Shown: positions 48,626 to 61,206 of the stretch, in pieces
Numbering within the stretch: the first letter of the stretch is position 1
Layout of the letters: the number at the start of each line of letters is the position of its first letter
Assembly: GCA_012064415.1 (NCBI GenBank)
Contig: SSNU01000144.1
Span: forward strand, 51,084 to 115,083
Source of the DNA: Gyrodactylus bullatarudis
Lineage: Eukaryota; Platyhelminthes; Monogenea; Gyrodactylidea; Gyrodactylidae
Reading direction: 5' to 3'
Length of the DNA: 64,000 nt
Position numbers and translations under genes: made by a program
The notes under the pieces: generated by a model
The model's database searches: none
Told to the model about the DNA's origin: nothing
What the model saw: the letters and a program-made list of their open reading frames with translations, nothing else

Positions 48626-49427
48626 TTATTAAAGAGGTGAATTCAAGTATTTTTCATTACGAAATGCCTATAAATGCAAATGGGTTTAATCGATTTGTTA
48701 TATAAAATTTCTATAAGATCATAAAGAATAAGGTTTTACAACAAATGCAGCAAAGTCTTAAAGGCTTTTGTCGAGGTGTTACTCATTATTTCAGATTTTC
48801 AGGCTTGAATATTCGTATTCATTCGAATTAAAATTTTTACGAAAAGCTTAATGTGCAGTCCAATGAATACGAACTAATAAATTTTGAATTTACATTGCAG
48901 TATTTACACAGCAATAATAAGCGATTCGTATCCTAAAGATCTTATTGACCCGATTTCTAGGTGTTATCAGATGCCCTGAATGATTCAAAACTAATAGCAC
49001 TGGAGGAAATCAAAAAATTTTTGTTGTGTAAAATTTTACGCAGATTCTGAATCTGCTTCTAAGTTGCCCAGTTTTTGGTTATATAACAATATAATCGAAG
49101 AAAATATGTATTCTAGATTATATCATGAGTTCACGAGGAAAGTGTAGTTCCTCTCCCCTCCCTAATTAGTTATAAAATTCAATGAAATTGATTCTGAATT
49201 GGGCAAAATAAAGAAATCACAATCGATTCAGTACAATTAAAATTGATTTCAGTAAAATTAGTTGGCAGATAATGAAAGGGATATTGTAACTTCAAAGGGG
49301 AATGAATAACTTGAATATCAAAGGATATGCTATCTAGATTTAGTTGAAATTACGAAAACGGCCTGTTATTTTAGTTATAGTATATAATTTGGTGAATGAT
49401 ATCCCCCATTATTTTATATATTCCGAG

Positions 49428-49745
49428 ACAACTGGGGATCTTAGACGGGAAGGACAGGAGGCTTCAATTTCGAATTTTTCGATCCTATACAAAAACCCGA
49501 GTGATGACTGCATAGACGTTTGGGTGAAGAATAAATTCAAGAGAATAGGCCTATTTAAGCTTTTTCACTTTTCTCTCCACTGTTGCTATTTATTGGAGAG
49601 TTTTGTTGTCTTTTCTGCGTACATTTATTCTAATTTTCGTAATTATTTTCCTTCATCTTTTAACTTTTATCATTATCAAAGAGACACTACTGATGATCCT
49701 TTGAGAAATGTACATTTGGTGTTAATATATCTATTTTCTACTCTT
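49428..49745 (+). mobile_element. Penelope-like element, 3' end with hammerhead
   Basis: The coding end reads EASISNFSILYKNP and DCIDVWVKNK, matching the end of the GIY-YIG protein at 27144-27398 ('tttcgaatttttc' at DNA level). The 3' UTR follows with the shared 'ctgttgctatttattggaga' block (49580-49600) and a hammerhead at 49683-49723. The upstream nuclease and reverse transcriptase are missing. Confidence 0.8.
49683..49723 (+). ncRNA. Type I hammerhead ribozyme in the Penelope-like 3' region
   Basis: CUGAUGA is at 49690-49696 and GAAA at 49705-49708. Stem I is seven pairs (49683-49689 with 49717-49723, two G-U). Stem II has two pairs and a CUUU loop. Stem III is the short palindrome AUGUACAU. 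The predicted site is AUU, after 49716. Hammerheads with tiny stem III are known from Penelope-like elements. Confidence 0.75.
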
Positions 49746-50764
49746 TAAAATAACTGTCCTAGTTGACATGAAGATGAGAATTTACTATTTTTACAAAAAA
49801 ATTAGGCCGCTTTTCGAGTTTCGAAAATGCTTCAAATTTCCACTTTTTCGAATTTGAAGCAGTTGAATCCTAATATTTGGGATCAACTTTAGGCGAAGAA
49901 TTTGAATTCACAGAAATTCGGTATTATTGCGGTAAATTGAACCACTTGAATATTTTGACTATCACGAAGAAAATCAATCCAGTAGTTGAACATTTTGAAA
50001 CAGAAAGCTACTCTCAACCTCTTTGGCCAAATTCGAATACTTTGGCTAATGACGATTTAAAATCTCAGCATTTTATTCCTTCAAATTTTCAAAAACGTTA
50101 AAAAATATCCTTTGAGTTCGAAAACTGAAATTTTTGCCCACAACTTATTGGCAAAGTTTTTATTATGGAATTCTAGAAATAATTTTTTTCACAACTTTTC
50201 GGAGAAAACTATTGAGTATTTTGTGAAAATAGTAAATTCTCATCTTTATGCCAACTAGGTTCTCAAATGAATTCTTAGAATTAGTTTAAGAAAAACTAGG
50301 TGAATCATAAATTTGCAAGAATGTTGTTTGTATGAAAGAGAACTACTTGCATGTCAGACGGGATAACACATGTTGTAATTATATTCTAGTCGAACATAAA
50401 TATATGAAACTCGTAATTCAAATCTATAGTCTCCTGCATTTTTCACACTCAAAGAATTCGTGAAAGAATAGGACAATCAAAAGATAATTACATTTCTAAC
50501 ACATTACTACCACTACAGTGTATATGCTATTTGTTGTGGGGAATAATGTCGCTTTCAATTAAACATAAAACTTGGTCGCTTGTCGTTCGCTTACACTTCC
50601 ATCTCTCCTTGGAATGATGATAATGAATGTCAAATTACTTTGATTTAATTCCAGTTGTACTTTCAGCAAAGTGTCGTAAAATGAACGGATAATAACTCAA
50701 ACATTTTAAAGCTTATTGATATAGAGTTGAGATTCCATGATTTCTGCAGAGATCTCAGATAATG
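49746..50764. other. Non-coding region
   Basis: Contains fragments of the 'ccactttttcgaa' repeat family (49790-49870). The frame at 49877-50101 is AT-rich and unrecognised. Confidence 0.5.
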
Positions 50765-50772
50765 ATGCCTAC

Positions 50773-51252
50773 TAGACTTAAACGAAATTTTGCAAAATTT
50801 CTTAAATCGCCCATTGATATGAAAAAACTAATCTTCAAGTATTTAAATATATTCCCAACAAATTTCGCTTCAAAATACCTTTCCATGATTCTGGAATAAG
50901 ATAAACAAAATTGTGAAAAATTTTTAATTTAAAACGTTTTATATTCATAATTTTAACTTGAATTCACATTATTTCGTTACATAAAGTTGTAAAAATGACT
51001 TAAATCCTTTTAAAATTGTTTTTACAATAGCTCAAAACGAAATTTCTCTTATTTTTCATGAATATTACAATTGTGATGGGTCAAAAAACGTTTTAAATTA
51101 AAAAATTTTCTCAATTTTGTTTATCTTATTCCAGAATCATGGAAAGGTATTTTGAAGGGAAATTTGGTGGGATTATATTAAAATACTTGAAGATTAGATT
51201 TTTCATATCAATGGACGATTTAAGTAATTTTGCAAAATTTCGTCTAAGTCTA
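50773..51252. mobile_element. Long inverted-repeat element with 8-bp target duplication
   Basis: Ends in TAGACTTA and TAAGTCTA. The arms are about 170-180 bp with about 90 percent identity (50773-50950 and about 51085-51252) around a spacer of about 130 bp. It is flanked by 'atgcctac' (50765-50772 and 51253-51260). The 8-bp duplication suggests a hAT-type mobilised foldback element; there is no coding region. Confidence 0.8.
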
Positions 51253-51497
51253 ATGCCTACCATTTGAAGAAAATCTAAAAAATTATTCATTTTTCAAATT
51301 CAGATTTGGCGCAAAAATCCCATTTTTTAAACTTTGAGCTACATTTTTTCATTGATTTAAAAGTGGAAGGAGTGAATCAAAAGATGTTTTCAGGATCAAG
51401 ATTAAACAAGAAAATCAATTATCCTTAATCTTGAGAATCAATGAAATCACGATTATCAAAGATCTGTTTATAAATAATGGGTCTTTCAAATAGTTAA

Positions 51498-51713
51498 CCC
51501 TTTCGGTGCCGAGATTATTTCACAGTTTTTATAAAAACCAAAATTTAGCTATGAAGATACCAAGTTATTTGGCCAAAAATATTACTAATGCAAGTTCACA
51601 TTGTGGGCTTCAATATAAACTTTAATTGATCCGGAAACCTATCAAACTGGTAGAGTTATGAAGGTTTAGAAAAATTGGAAAATGGACATATATGTCCATC
51701 GGCACCGAAAGGG
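51498..51713. mobile_element. piggyBac-like MITE, 216 bp
   Basis: Ends CCCTTTCGGTGCCGA and TCGGCACCGAAAGGG are perfect inverted repeats, flanked on both sides by TTAA (51494-51497 and 51714-51717). A CCC-start terminal repeat with TTAA target is the signature of piggyBac. No transposase frame. A degenerate relative lies near 29968-30090. Confidence 0.85.
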
Positions 51714-51717
51714 TTAA

Positions 51718-54700
51718 TGGCGATATTTGGCGTCTAGTTTAAGAAAATACAACTCAGAAAGTTTTCATATGCTCCCGAAACCTATTTCTTTTCTTATAAG
51801 GCATAGCGCACATATGGTGAGAATTCAGTCAGAAAATTTTTTTTTGTAATATCATGGTAAGTTATGCAATTTTAGAAAAAAAAGAACATTAGACAACTAG
51901 CGAATAGTGTAGTAATAATTATAATTAAAGTGACGAATGTATTTTGAAAATTGCTTAGCGTTAGAATCGAATGCAACAAGGGTTTCCTTATTATCAGAAA
52001 GCCATTAAAACTAATTAGATATGTGACATTTAAATTTCTGTAATGTAATGGAATCCGTTCGAAAATTTTGAAAACTCTTGTTAAACTCTGGATTTTCCCA
52101 AATTCACTAACGGAGCTCATTTATTTTAGGTCGAGAGACGTTTATGCTCAAATTCAAATCGGTGATGAGGGACTTGTCTTGCATATTTTTGAAGAAGAAA
52201 TATCCTGTAGCATCCATTCAACCATTGAAGTGATATGATTATAAGATATTCAAGACATATTTTAAAAGCAATTTAAAATAGTTAGGAAAGAATACCATAA
52301 AGCCTCTTTAAAAGAGTATGCTTCGTTAAAATTGAAAATTGAATTGATATTTCTATCTGTAAATGAGGTTAAAATTTCAACCCTAACCTAGGGTATATTG
52401 ATACCAAATAGAAATGGTTAATATTGAGATTATCAACAAAAGCTGCTGGATCTAATTTAATTTCCTAATTAAAGGTTGGATAGAATTCATTGAAATTGGG
52501 TGGCAATTTGAAAGATTTAGGAAAAACTTAAAACATGAATATCATAAAAGAGAAGTCTACCTTACGGCTTCAGTCGATAATGTATTGGGTCAGCTCAGAA
52601 CAAAATATCTTAACCCAATGCTTGATATTGAGACATGGCTTTTGTGAAAATTTAGCGCTAACTAAAATAGAGCAAAAAATCTCTCCTGCTATGTTTTTGC
52701 CCAAAAATGAAATTTCGACTCTATCATGTCACCAAGAAATAGATCAAACTTAGGATAGGGGATAATGTGTCTAACAAGCCTATAATTAATTTATTGGTAG
52801 TTAATAGTTGCCAGAATATTACGAAAATGAGGTTTAAAATTCATCAGATTAGAATGGAAATATGGTTATAAACGATCAAGTTTCAAAATAAGCACCCTGC
52901 TTGAGAGTAAAAACTATGTATATCATATATTATATTTATGCAAAAGGGAATAGAGTAGAGACTATAAAATGGAATTTCCAACTTGGTTATGTAATGAAAG
53001 ATGACAAATATTAACACCTTGTTAAACTCATGTGTGAATATTACGTGAGAATATTTTTATTTTCCACCCACATGGCATAACTCTCTCATTCTTTACTTAC
53101 TCCATTTCTTGGTTTTTATATCCAAGAAGAGAAAAAAAAGTCTTTTGTATACATATCTAACAATAATTTTATCTTTGAATGAAAGCTAACATTTATCCTG
53201 TCTCTTGCTCTATCTTTATTGAATGTGTTATATGTAATAACATACATATCAAGATAAGTTATTCTCTTAAAATTTACTCACTCATTCAAAACTCTCGTCT
53301 ATCGTTATTGCTCAGTGACATCTGATTTGAGTGCAGTGTGTTCTTATCGTAGAGGCCTGGAATGGGGATTGTCAGAAACCCTCTAAAGAAAGCAAAGTAA
53401 GCATAAAGATTAATTAATTAATTTTGAAAACTTTTAAGATTAATGAAATATTGAGTTCATGAAAACTTTTATAGTGATAAAATATTTCCTGGTATTAATG
53501 ACAGAGATTTCTTAAAAATTGATTTTTTTCTTCAAATCGTAAATATGGGCCCCATGATCTAGATGCCAAACAATCTTGATAAAGAAGTTTTCTCATTATA
53601 TTTTGGTCAGTTTTCTCGTCAAAAATCTCAAAATTCTCAAGTAGATTAATAAATAGTTTAGAATTTGTTGAAAACTTTTATATGTCGTCTATGCCTAGCT
53701 CTCTCTTACCAAAATTACTTTTTAAAATTTATATATATATTTAATATTTATATATAGTTTCATTTAAAAATACCAAACAATTTCTTTAGGTCAATATAAA
53801 CATTATGAAAATCAAGTCTTGAGTCCTGGAATCAAAAGGGGTTGAGGCTAGAGAACTACTCATCTCCTTAATATATTTAACGGGGACATAAAACCATTTT
53901 AAGCATTAAAAACCAAGTTTGAAAATGTATTTGAAAATACTTTAACATTTCTGGAAGAGAAGTTAGCGTAGTTGCATATAATAGTTTTGAAAACAAGTTT
54001 AACTGATTTTGTGGGTATAGTTTTGAATAGTGTGAACACCTCATCTTTTAATAAAACTATTACTTCACAAGTTCAAGCAATTATTCCCTTGAATTTATTT
54101 GAGAATTTCTATCTTTGTTCTCATCTAACTCTGAGAATAGATATTAAATTAAATAAAATCCTCTGTATCTGTTTATTACTTAAATCTATGCCAGAACTGT
54201 AGTGTTGATAGTTTCAAGAATTGAGCTATACTCTATTTGAGGCCTATTCTGTCATTGGTGCAAAAATTATCGTGGTCTAACTAAAAACACGAGAAAATCG
54301 AAGTAAAAGCAAATCTAAGAAATGAAATCAATAATCAACAGATACTTGTGTAGGATGTATCAAGAAACAGGTCGTGTTCAACACATTTTTTTTCAATTAA
54401 ACACATTTTTTTGAAAGAAGAAAGAAAAAATTATTCCTTTACAGTCCGAAATATGTTTATATACACCAGAGGGTTATCTTATCAACTTTTTATCTATTAG
54501 TAATTATAAGAAGAATCATAACTAGACTGAATCCCGAAATCCTTTTAAACGCATCAGAATTTTCAGAAAAGAATTAGGATATACGTAGAGAAGAGATTTT
54601 AAATAACTATCAGAATACAGATTGCTCATAAAAGTGAATTTTACCTATTATCGTAGTAAAATTCATTCAAAATTTTTTGGCGCAAAACTTGTCATTTAAT

Positions 54701-54747
54701 TCTCTATCGAATGAGAAAATAGCTGAAAAAGTTGTAAAAATTTGTAT
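51718..54747. other. Non-coding region
   Basis: No gene recognised. 53515-53595 holds a fragment of the 'catgatctagat' repeat family and 53727-53757 is TA-rich. Confidence 0.5.
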
Positions 54748-55905
54748 TCAAAATTTAAATTCAATTTAAACAGTCTTCTCAGTTATAGATCATATAAAAA
54801 ATATTATTTCCCAACAAAAAAAAAATATTCGTTTATTTCTTGAAAAGGAAAAAAATCGTATAATTAATTAATTTCATAATTCGTTGGACATCTAAAAAAT
54901 TCTAAAAGAGGCTCTAAAAACGGGTACCTAATGACACTTTTAAAGGCAATATTGGTGAAATAGAAATAGGAGATGAGTGATTACAATCATACAGAAAGAA
55001 AAGAAAACTTTCTACACGTCATCTCATTGGTTTTAGTTAAGGTTGAATGGTTAGTTGATAACTAATAGTTATTCTTGAATGGTCTTTTAGATAAAGTTGA
55101 AGAGGGTTCAGGTTACAAGCATCTCATCCTAGAATAGAATATATTTGACTATCTCAGTACCGAAATGTTTGAACGAGGCTTAGGACAATTGATATCTAAG
55201 ATTGGTTTCAAATCCAAAGGTAATTTGGTGAAAGAATAAAAAGGTTAAAAATGAAGAATACTTTTTATAAAGTAAACTTGATCGGATATTACAGAATAGC
55301 TAGAGGGAAACCACTAAATCGCATTTAGACTAAATACTTTTCTAGAGATTTACTAATTACTTATTGTATAGTTTATTATAATAATAGACAAGGGAAGAGT
55401 TACTGATTAGACAATAAACAATTTGGAATACAAAGTTGTATAATCAGAATGTAAATGTCAGAATAAAAGGTTTTATTTACCAATGATTTTTAACCTGGAT
55501 AATAATAATTACTTGGCTCTTGTGAGAGGGTAATCCGCTTACCAGAAAAAATATAAACTTTATAAGCTTTTTATAAACAGTAGTATGCACACAATTTTTT
55601 CCCCGATATATTTCACTAGGTCTATTTAGGGATCTGATATAAACACCAAAAATATTTTGATATTTTGCTTGTTTCTACGGTTAAATTGGAAACAAGCAAA
55701 CTGTAAATAAAATATAAATTACACAGTCTAGCAAAAAAACACTCTTTTTCCTGTATGCTCTATGAAATTTCGACAGTATGTTCATCATATTGAAATAAAA
55801 TTTGAAAATCTTTTAGCTTATAGAAACTCGGATTTGTTTTTCATTTAATTCGAGGTCTTATTTTTACTAGCGTTCTTCAGATTCAGAAATATTCCGAAAA
55901 TTTCC
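54748..55905 (+). repeat. 1158-bp near-identical duplication, copy 1
   Basis: Reads the same as 59158-60315 at a constant offset of 4410 bases. I see a single mismatch (T at 55890 against G at 60300) and no indel. The left edge is abrupt. At the right edge identity falls sharply but homology continues to about 56358. No coding sequence in it. Confidence 0.9.
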
Positions 55906-56350
55906 GAATCGCCACAATTTTAATTCTGATAAAAACAAAAAAATAACTATGAAATAAGTTTTCATCTGTTTTATTGTATAGAAATCCTACACATTTTTAA
56001 TCACCAACAATTCTTCTCTAGAGATAAATTTAAAATGTCTTAGCAAGCTATCTCCCTGGTAGGTTGATATTATTAATCCTTAATCTATTATTATCAAAGC
56101 TTGAAGAACGATAGATAGGTCCAATTAAGATCCTAAGTATCCTTAGAGATGGTTCTTGCGAAGAAGAAGAAGGTATCAAATTTCTTTTAGAAATTTTATA
56201 AGCTCTTGAATTTTAATATGAATAATTTTTGAAAAAAATATATATTTCACAAGATTATCAAAAATTAATACTTGTTTTGATAATTTTATTTTCGTTTTTT
56301 CCTTTCCGGAATTTTTTAGACGGATCCGAATCTGAATTATCTGAAGAACC
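55868..56350. mobile_element. MITE-like inverted-repeat element, copy 1
   Basis: The left end 'gcgttcttcagattcag' and right end 'ctgaattatctgaagaaccc' are inverted repeats with a small indel. A 9-bp repeat 'atttttact' stands near both edges (about 55860 and 56352). A related copy is at about 60278-60613. The right parts of the two copies are only about 75-80 percent alike. Confidence 0.55.
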
Positions 56351-56359
56351 CTAATTTTT

Positions 56360-58086
56360 ACTGTAAAAGGGTTATTATAACTCGCAAAAAGTTAATCTGT
56401 GAAAAATTCTCTGAAACTCTCTGCATCAAGCTATTGAGCCAGTTTCAGTCCTCTATCTCAGAAAGTTTAGTTAGTAATTGGTCTAGAAAAGAGGATGCCA
56501 GAGAAATGATCTAAAGAAATCAAAGACTCAAAATTACATTTAAATGACGATGGTTTTCCCAACTGATTTGTGGAAAAATTCATCAATATTTTAAAATAAT
56601 CTTTGAGCTATTTCGAAATCATTCGGCCATAACGGACTGGCTGAACTCTTGAAATGCTTCAGGTATAAACAAAATTTCGGAAAATTTCAAATTGTGAACG
56701 TTTTCAATACTCTCTAAATTTATATTTTCATTAAAAATGTCTTTTATATTGAAAATCCAAAACATAAAAATCATTTAAACTGTTTTTAATTGCATAAAAT
56801 AAATAAAATCGAATAAAATACGTTCAAAATTTGAAATTGTTAATATGAAAACTCACCGCAAGTGATGTTAGAAAGCCCTTAGTCTCTTTGTCGTTCAGAA
56901 AAAGAGGTTATGTAGGTTTTCAGAAAGCGTTTTAAACAAAATTTAAATTTAAAAAAATCAACTCTCTTATCGAGCCTGACTAATGATAGAGCCAAGATCT
57001 TTGCGTATTCCAGGAGGTTATTATATTTCCTATTGAATAGGTGTGGTTCTTTAAGGGTAAAATTGACTCTAATTTCGTAAACCTTTACTATTTCTTTCAA
57101 AAATTGTAAATTATTATTTTCAATTATTGTTTATGTGTCACTGCTGATGAAGAAATGTGTTTTGTGGATATCCAACTCTACTGTATTGTGAAGGGAAGAT
57201 ATGTATTCAATGTTTTGGTTCATGTGAAACTTCTTTTCCTTCCTGAATAAGTGAAATGGAAGTTTAAGTAGGAAGTATAAGTAGGATTATAGGGATAAAG
57301 ACAGAGCCAGTATTGAATCAAATAGGAATCAAAGAATCTTACTCGAATAATAGATAATTATTACTAACCAATTAGAAGTTTATAAAAAGTCTGATAAAGT
57401 ATCTTATAGAGTCTTGGCTAGGCTATTCTCGACCATTAGAAGGCTTAGAGAAGATAAAATGATGCTATATTCAACCTTTTCAAATGTTTCATAAATTCCA
57501 GAGTTTTCTTGAACTCACAATTAGAAAATAAAACGGTTATGCATTTTTATATACAGTCAATAACCAAGAGAGAAACAAGAATAGTAGAATGACAAATCAG
57601 GCGTAGCTTCTCAAAAATAGTGGAATGATATAGTGTATTCGAAGGTATATAAGGCAATTTCATACCCTCTCACACATCCATGTGTTTGACTCAGAATCTT
57701 AACATTGAAGTATAGGGAGGGTAATTATAATCAAGTCGTATGCAATGAAACCAGTAATCAATAAATAAAGCAGGTGTAGTTGGTATAGTCTTACATTTAT
57801 TGTTGGACAATTATTGGAAAAAAATAAAAAAAATAAAAAGAGGGTTTCTTATCCTATTTTCGTTTAGTTTCACACTATCGATGAAAAAGAAAGAACTAGA
57901 CAAAATCCAATTTACAATACAATTAAATCCAAGTCGAGTTATAAAAGAAACTCGATAAAACCATTATCAAGGTAGCCCATATATATAGTGTAGTTATGTA
58001 ATGTAGCAAGTCTCAGACAGAAATGTATGTGAAACAATTCCCCTAGAGTTGATTAAGGAAATAGCTATCTTTTTTATATATATATA
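56360..58086. other. Non-coding region
   Basis: Holds a repeat at 57580-57695 with a direct copy at 59034-59155 ('gaatagtggaatg' style blocks, 'cacacatccatgt'). The TA run at 58074-58087 is the insertion site of the next element. No gene seen. Confidence 0.5.
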
Positions 58087-59003
58087 TGTTACAGTGAATC
58101 CGTGACCTCCAGTGATTCCATGGATTAACCGTTATTCCACGGAATCACTAAAAGGCTAGTTGTTCCGTAAACTCGGTTTTCGAATTCACTAGTTATTCCG
58201 AGGAATCACTGATAAGCACTGGTTATTCCGTAGAATTTTGTATTAATTTTATTTTTTGATCATGAATTTTTGAGATAAAATCTCATCCACAGTGACCAAG
58301 ACTGATATGACGACTGTGTACTATGTTGAAAATCTTGTTGAGAGGAATGAACTCGCGTCTATTTGTTTTCTTATCTAGTTTTCTTTCCTCTCCATCGATC
58401 ATCTGGTAGTCATACCGGGTCTTAATTCGATAGTACTTTTTATCAGATAAATTACTGTTTTGGGAGTCCTTTATATCTTTAAGTAACTGATCAAACCGTT
58501 CTTGACTGTATAACTTGGAGAAATAAGTAGGGTTATCAATATTGATAAGCTCAAAAACATCGAGTTTTCATCTGTTTGGGTTTATGAAATTGATACCAAC
58601 TATTTATTTATATTTTTGACATAGATTGGAATAGGACTCAGCATACATTATCTAAATTCCTTAGGATATATTCTAGTATTTCAGGTTTTTGAAAATAATT
58701 CAAGGCATATTTCTGAAGGAATAAAAACAGATACATTACATTAATTAAAATGAGTTTGTCATAAAAGGTCTATCAGAAAAACATTAGCCTGTTTTTTTTA
58801 AATTCTTCAAATAATGAATTTTAAAATTTTCAATGTTTCATCTGTTTTTAAAATAATCGCGGAAGTACCTGTGCTTATCAGGGATTCCTCGGAATAACTA
58901 GTGAATTCGAAAACCGAGTTTACGGAACAACTAGCCTTTTAGTGATTCCGTGGAATAACGGTTAATCCATGGAATCACTGGAGGTCACGGATTCACTGTA
59001 ACA
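58087..59003 (-). mobile_element. Integrase-type (Ginger-like) transposon, internally deleted
   Basis: A 917-bp element whose terminal inverted repeats of about 130 bp are nearly perfect. They begin TGTTACAGTGAATCC, and the element is flanked by TATA on both sides (58083-58086 and 59004-59007), although the site is TA-rich. TGT...ACA termini and 4-bp duplications fit the Ginger group. The minus strand encodes an N-terminal transposase fragment. Sub-repeats inside the arms ('gattcc', 'aactcgg') recur at 38868-39124. Near-perfect arms suggest recent activity. Confidence 0.75.
58283..58567 (-). pseudogene. N-terminal fragment of the integrase-type transposase
   Basis: A 94-residue open frame without its own start: NPTYFSKLYSQERFDQLL, then YYRIKTRYDYQMIDG, REFIPLNKIFNIVHSRH and ISLGHCG before TGA. 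The last part (H-x4-GH-x-G) is the start of the His/Cys zinc-binding domain that precedes the integrase core in KRBA2/SCAND3-like proteins. The two Cys of the finger and the whole catalytic core are missing. It complements the C-terminal fragment at 38143-38733. Family recognised from memory of motif order. Confidence 0.65.
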
Positions 59004-59033
59004 TATAAATAAGTTGCAATCATTTTATAGAAA

Positions 59034-59155
59034 AGAGGAATAGTGGAATCAAAAATCAGACATAGAGTTGAAAGAATAGTGGAATGCTATTGCCTATTCG
59101 ATGGTATATAACTTAAATTCACACCCTCACACACATCCATGTATTTCACACTCAG
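59034..59155 (+). repeat. Repeat E, copy 2 (direct copy of 57580-57695)
   Basis: Shares 'aatagtggaatg', 'tattcga-ggtatata' and 'cacacatccatgt' in order with 57580-57695. It ends within three bases of the left edge of the near-identical duplication. Confidence 0.6.
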
Positions 59156-59157
59156 GG

Positions 59158-60315
59158 TCAAAATTTAAATTCAATTTAAACAGTCTTCTCAGTTATAGAT
59201 CATATAAAAAATATTATTTCCCAACAAAAAAAAAATATTCGTTTATTTCTTGAAAAGGAAAAAAATCGTATAATTAATTAATTTCATAATTCGTTGGACA
59301 TCTAAAAAATTCTAAAAGAGGCTCTAAAAACGGGTACCTAATGACACTTTTAAAGGCAATATTGGTGAAATAGAAATAGGAGATGAGTGATTACAATCAT
59401 ACAGAAAGAAAAGAAAACTTTCTACACGTCATCTCATTGGTTTTAGTTAAGGTTGAATGGTTAGTTGATAACTAATAGTTATTCTTGAATGGTCTTTTAG
59501 ATAAAGTTGAAGAGGGTTCAGGTTACAAGCATCTCATCCTAGAATAGAATATATTTGACTATCTCAGTACCGAAATGTTTGAACGAGGCTTAGGACAATT
59601 GATATCTAAGATTGGTTTCAAATCCAAAGGTAATTTGGTGAAAGAATAAAAAGGTTAAAAATGAAGAATACTTTTTATAAAGTAAACTTGATCGGATATT
59701 ACAGAATAGCTAGAGGGAAACCACTAAATCGCATTTAGACTAAATACTTTTCTAGAGATTTACTAATTACTTATTGTATAGTTTATTATAATAATAGACA
59801 AGGGAAGAGTTACTGATTAGACAATAAACAATTTGGAATACAAAGTTGTATAATCAGAATGTAAATGTCAGAATAAAAGGTTTTATTTACCAATGATTTT
59901 TAACCTGGATAATAATAATTACTTGGCTCTTGTGAGAGGGTAATCCGCTTACCAGAAAAAATATAAACTTTATAAGCTTTTTATAAACAGTAGTATGCAC
60001 ACAATTTTTTCCCCGATATATTTCACTAGGTCTATTTAGGGATCTGATATAAACACCAAAAATATTTTGATATTTTGCTTGTTTCTACGGTTAAATTGGA
60101 AACAAGCAAACTGTAAATAAAATATAAATTACACAGTCTAGCAAAAAAACACTCTTTTTCCTGTATGCTCTATGAAATTTCGACAGTATGTTCATCATAT
60201 TGAAATAAAATTTGAAAATCTTTTAGCTTATAGAAACTCGGATTTGTTTTTCATTTAATTCGAGGTCTTATTTTTACTAGCGTTCTTCAGATTCAGAAAG
60301 ATTCCGAAAATTTCC
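59158..60315 (+). repeat. 1158-bp near-identical duplication, copy 2
   Basis: Same sequence as 54748-55905 with one mismatch seen. Downstream, 60316-60615 is homologous to 55906-56350 only at about 75-80 percent and with deletions. Confidence 0.9.
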
Positions 60316-60613
60316 ACTATTTGACTTCAGATATAAACAGAAAATAATTATAAAATATTTGTAATCAAATAGCAATTCTTCTCAAAGGTTTACATTATTA
60401 ATCCTTGATAATATGAAAGCTTGAAGAATGATAAATAGGTCCAGAAAAGATCCTAGGTAACCTTAGAGATGGTTCTTGCGAAGAGGAAGGTATCAAATCT
60501 CTTTTATACTTCACAAGATTATCGAAAATTAATATTTGTTTTAATAATTTTATTTTCGGTACCTTTTCGGATTTTTTCAGACAGATCCGAATCTGAATTA
60601 TCTGAAGAACCCT
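60278..60613. mobile_element. MITE-like inverted-repeat element, copy 2
   Basis: Left and right ends as in copy 1 ('gcgttcttcagattcag', 'ctgaagaaccctag') but about 150 bp shorter inside. The right flank lacks the 'atttttact' repeat found at copy 1. Confidence 0.5.
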
Positions 60614-61206
60614 AGGTTTACCAAATTCATGTTGACCTCTTAAACCTAATTATTTGTTACAAGATCTCATAAGGGAATATCTTTGGTTTCAAAATTTAGT
60701 AGTTTTTCAGTAGAATTTAAAAAAAATTTAAAGGCCATCAGGAGACTCATCAAAAATTTCAATATTTATATAACCTTTGGTCAGACTTTCAGAAAATCCT
60801 GGAAGATAGATTTCCTATCTGATTGTGAAAAACACTCAAGACAAGAGAGAGAGAACTACACAGCGACTAGATCTAAAGAGTTCTCTGCTGATCGGAAAAT
60901 GATCACGATAGTGGGAAGAGAAGTCTTGATGTATCACAATAAAAAAGAACCTTGATAGTCTGTGTCTAGATTATCCTTGAAATAAGATCGGTCAATATTA
61001 TGAGAAAAGTAATTTTCAATTACAAAAATTAATTTCAATAAATATTTTAGATGAAATAATCCATTTGAGAGCATTATTCAATGAAGTGGACAAGAGAATG
61101 ATCGATAATTTCCAATTAAAATATGAGCATAAAAATTATCTAAATCAAATCCATGAATAGTGCAGCACCTATACTTACAAAGGTTAACTTAATGTAACTT
61201 AAAGGT

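Noticed and set aside
54748..56350. Helitron as explanation of the duplicated block
   Set aside because: A TC start and a CTAG-like end can be picked in one copy only, the flanks do not show A/T insertion, and no hairpin precedes the end.
57140..57175. CUGAUGA followed by GAAA as another hammerhead
   Set aside because: Only one base lies between the two core parts, so stem II cannot form, and no stem I or III partner was found.
60683..60955. 90-residue open frame as a possible gene
   Set aside because: No known family, no homologue in the window and no supporting context.
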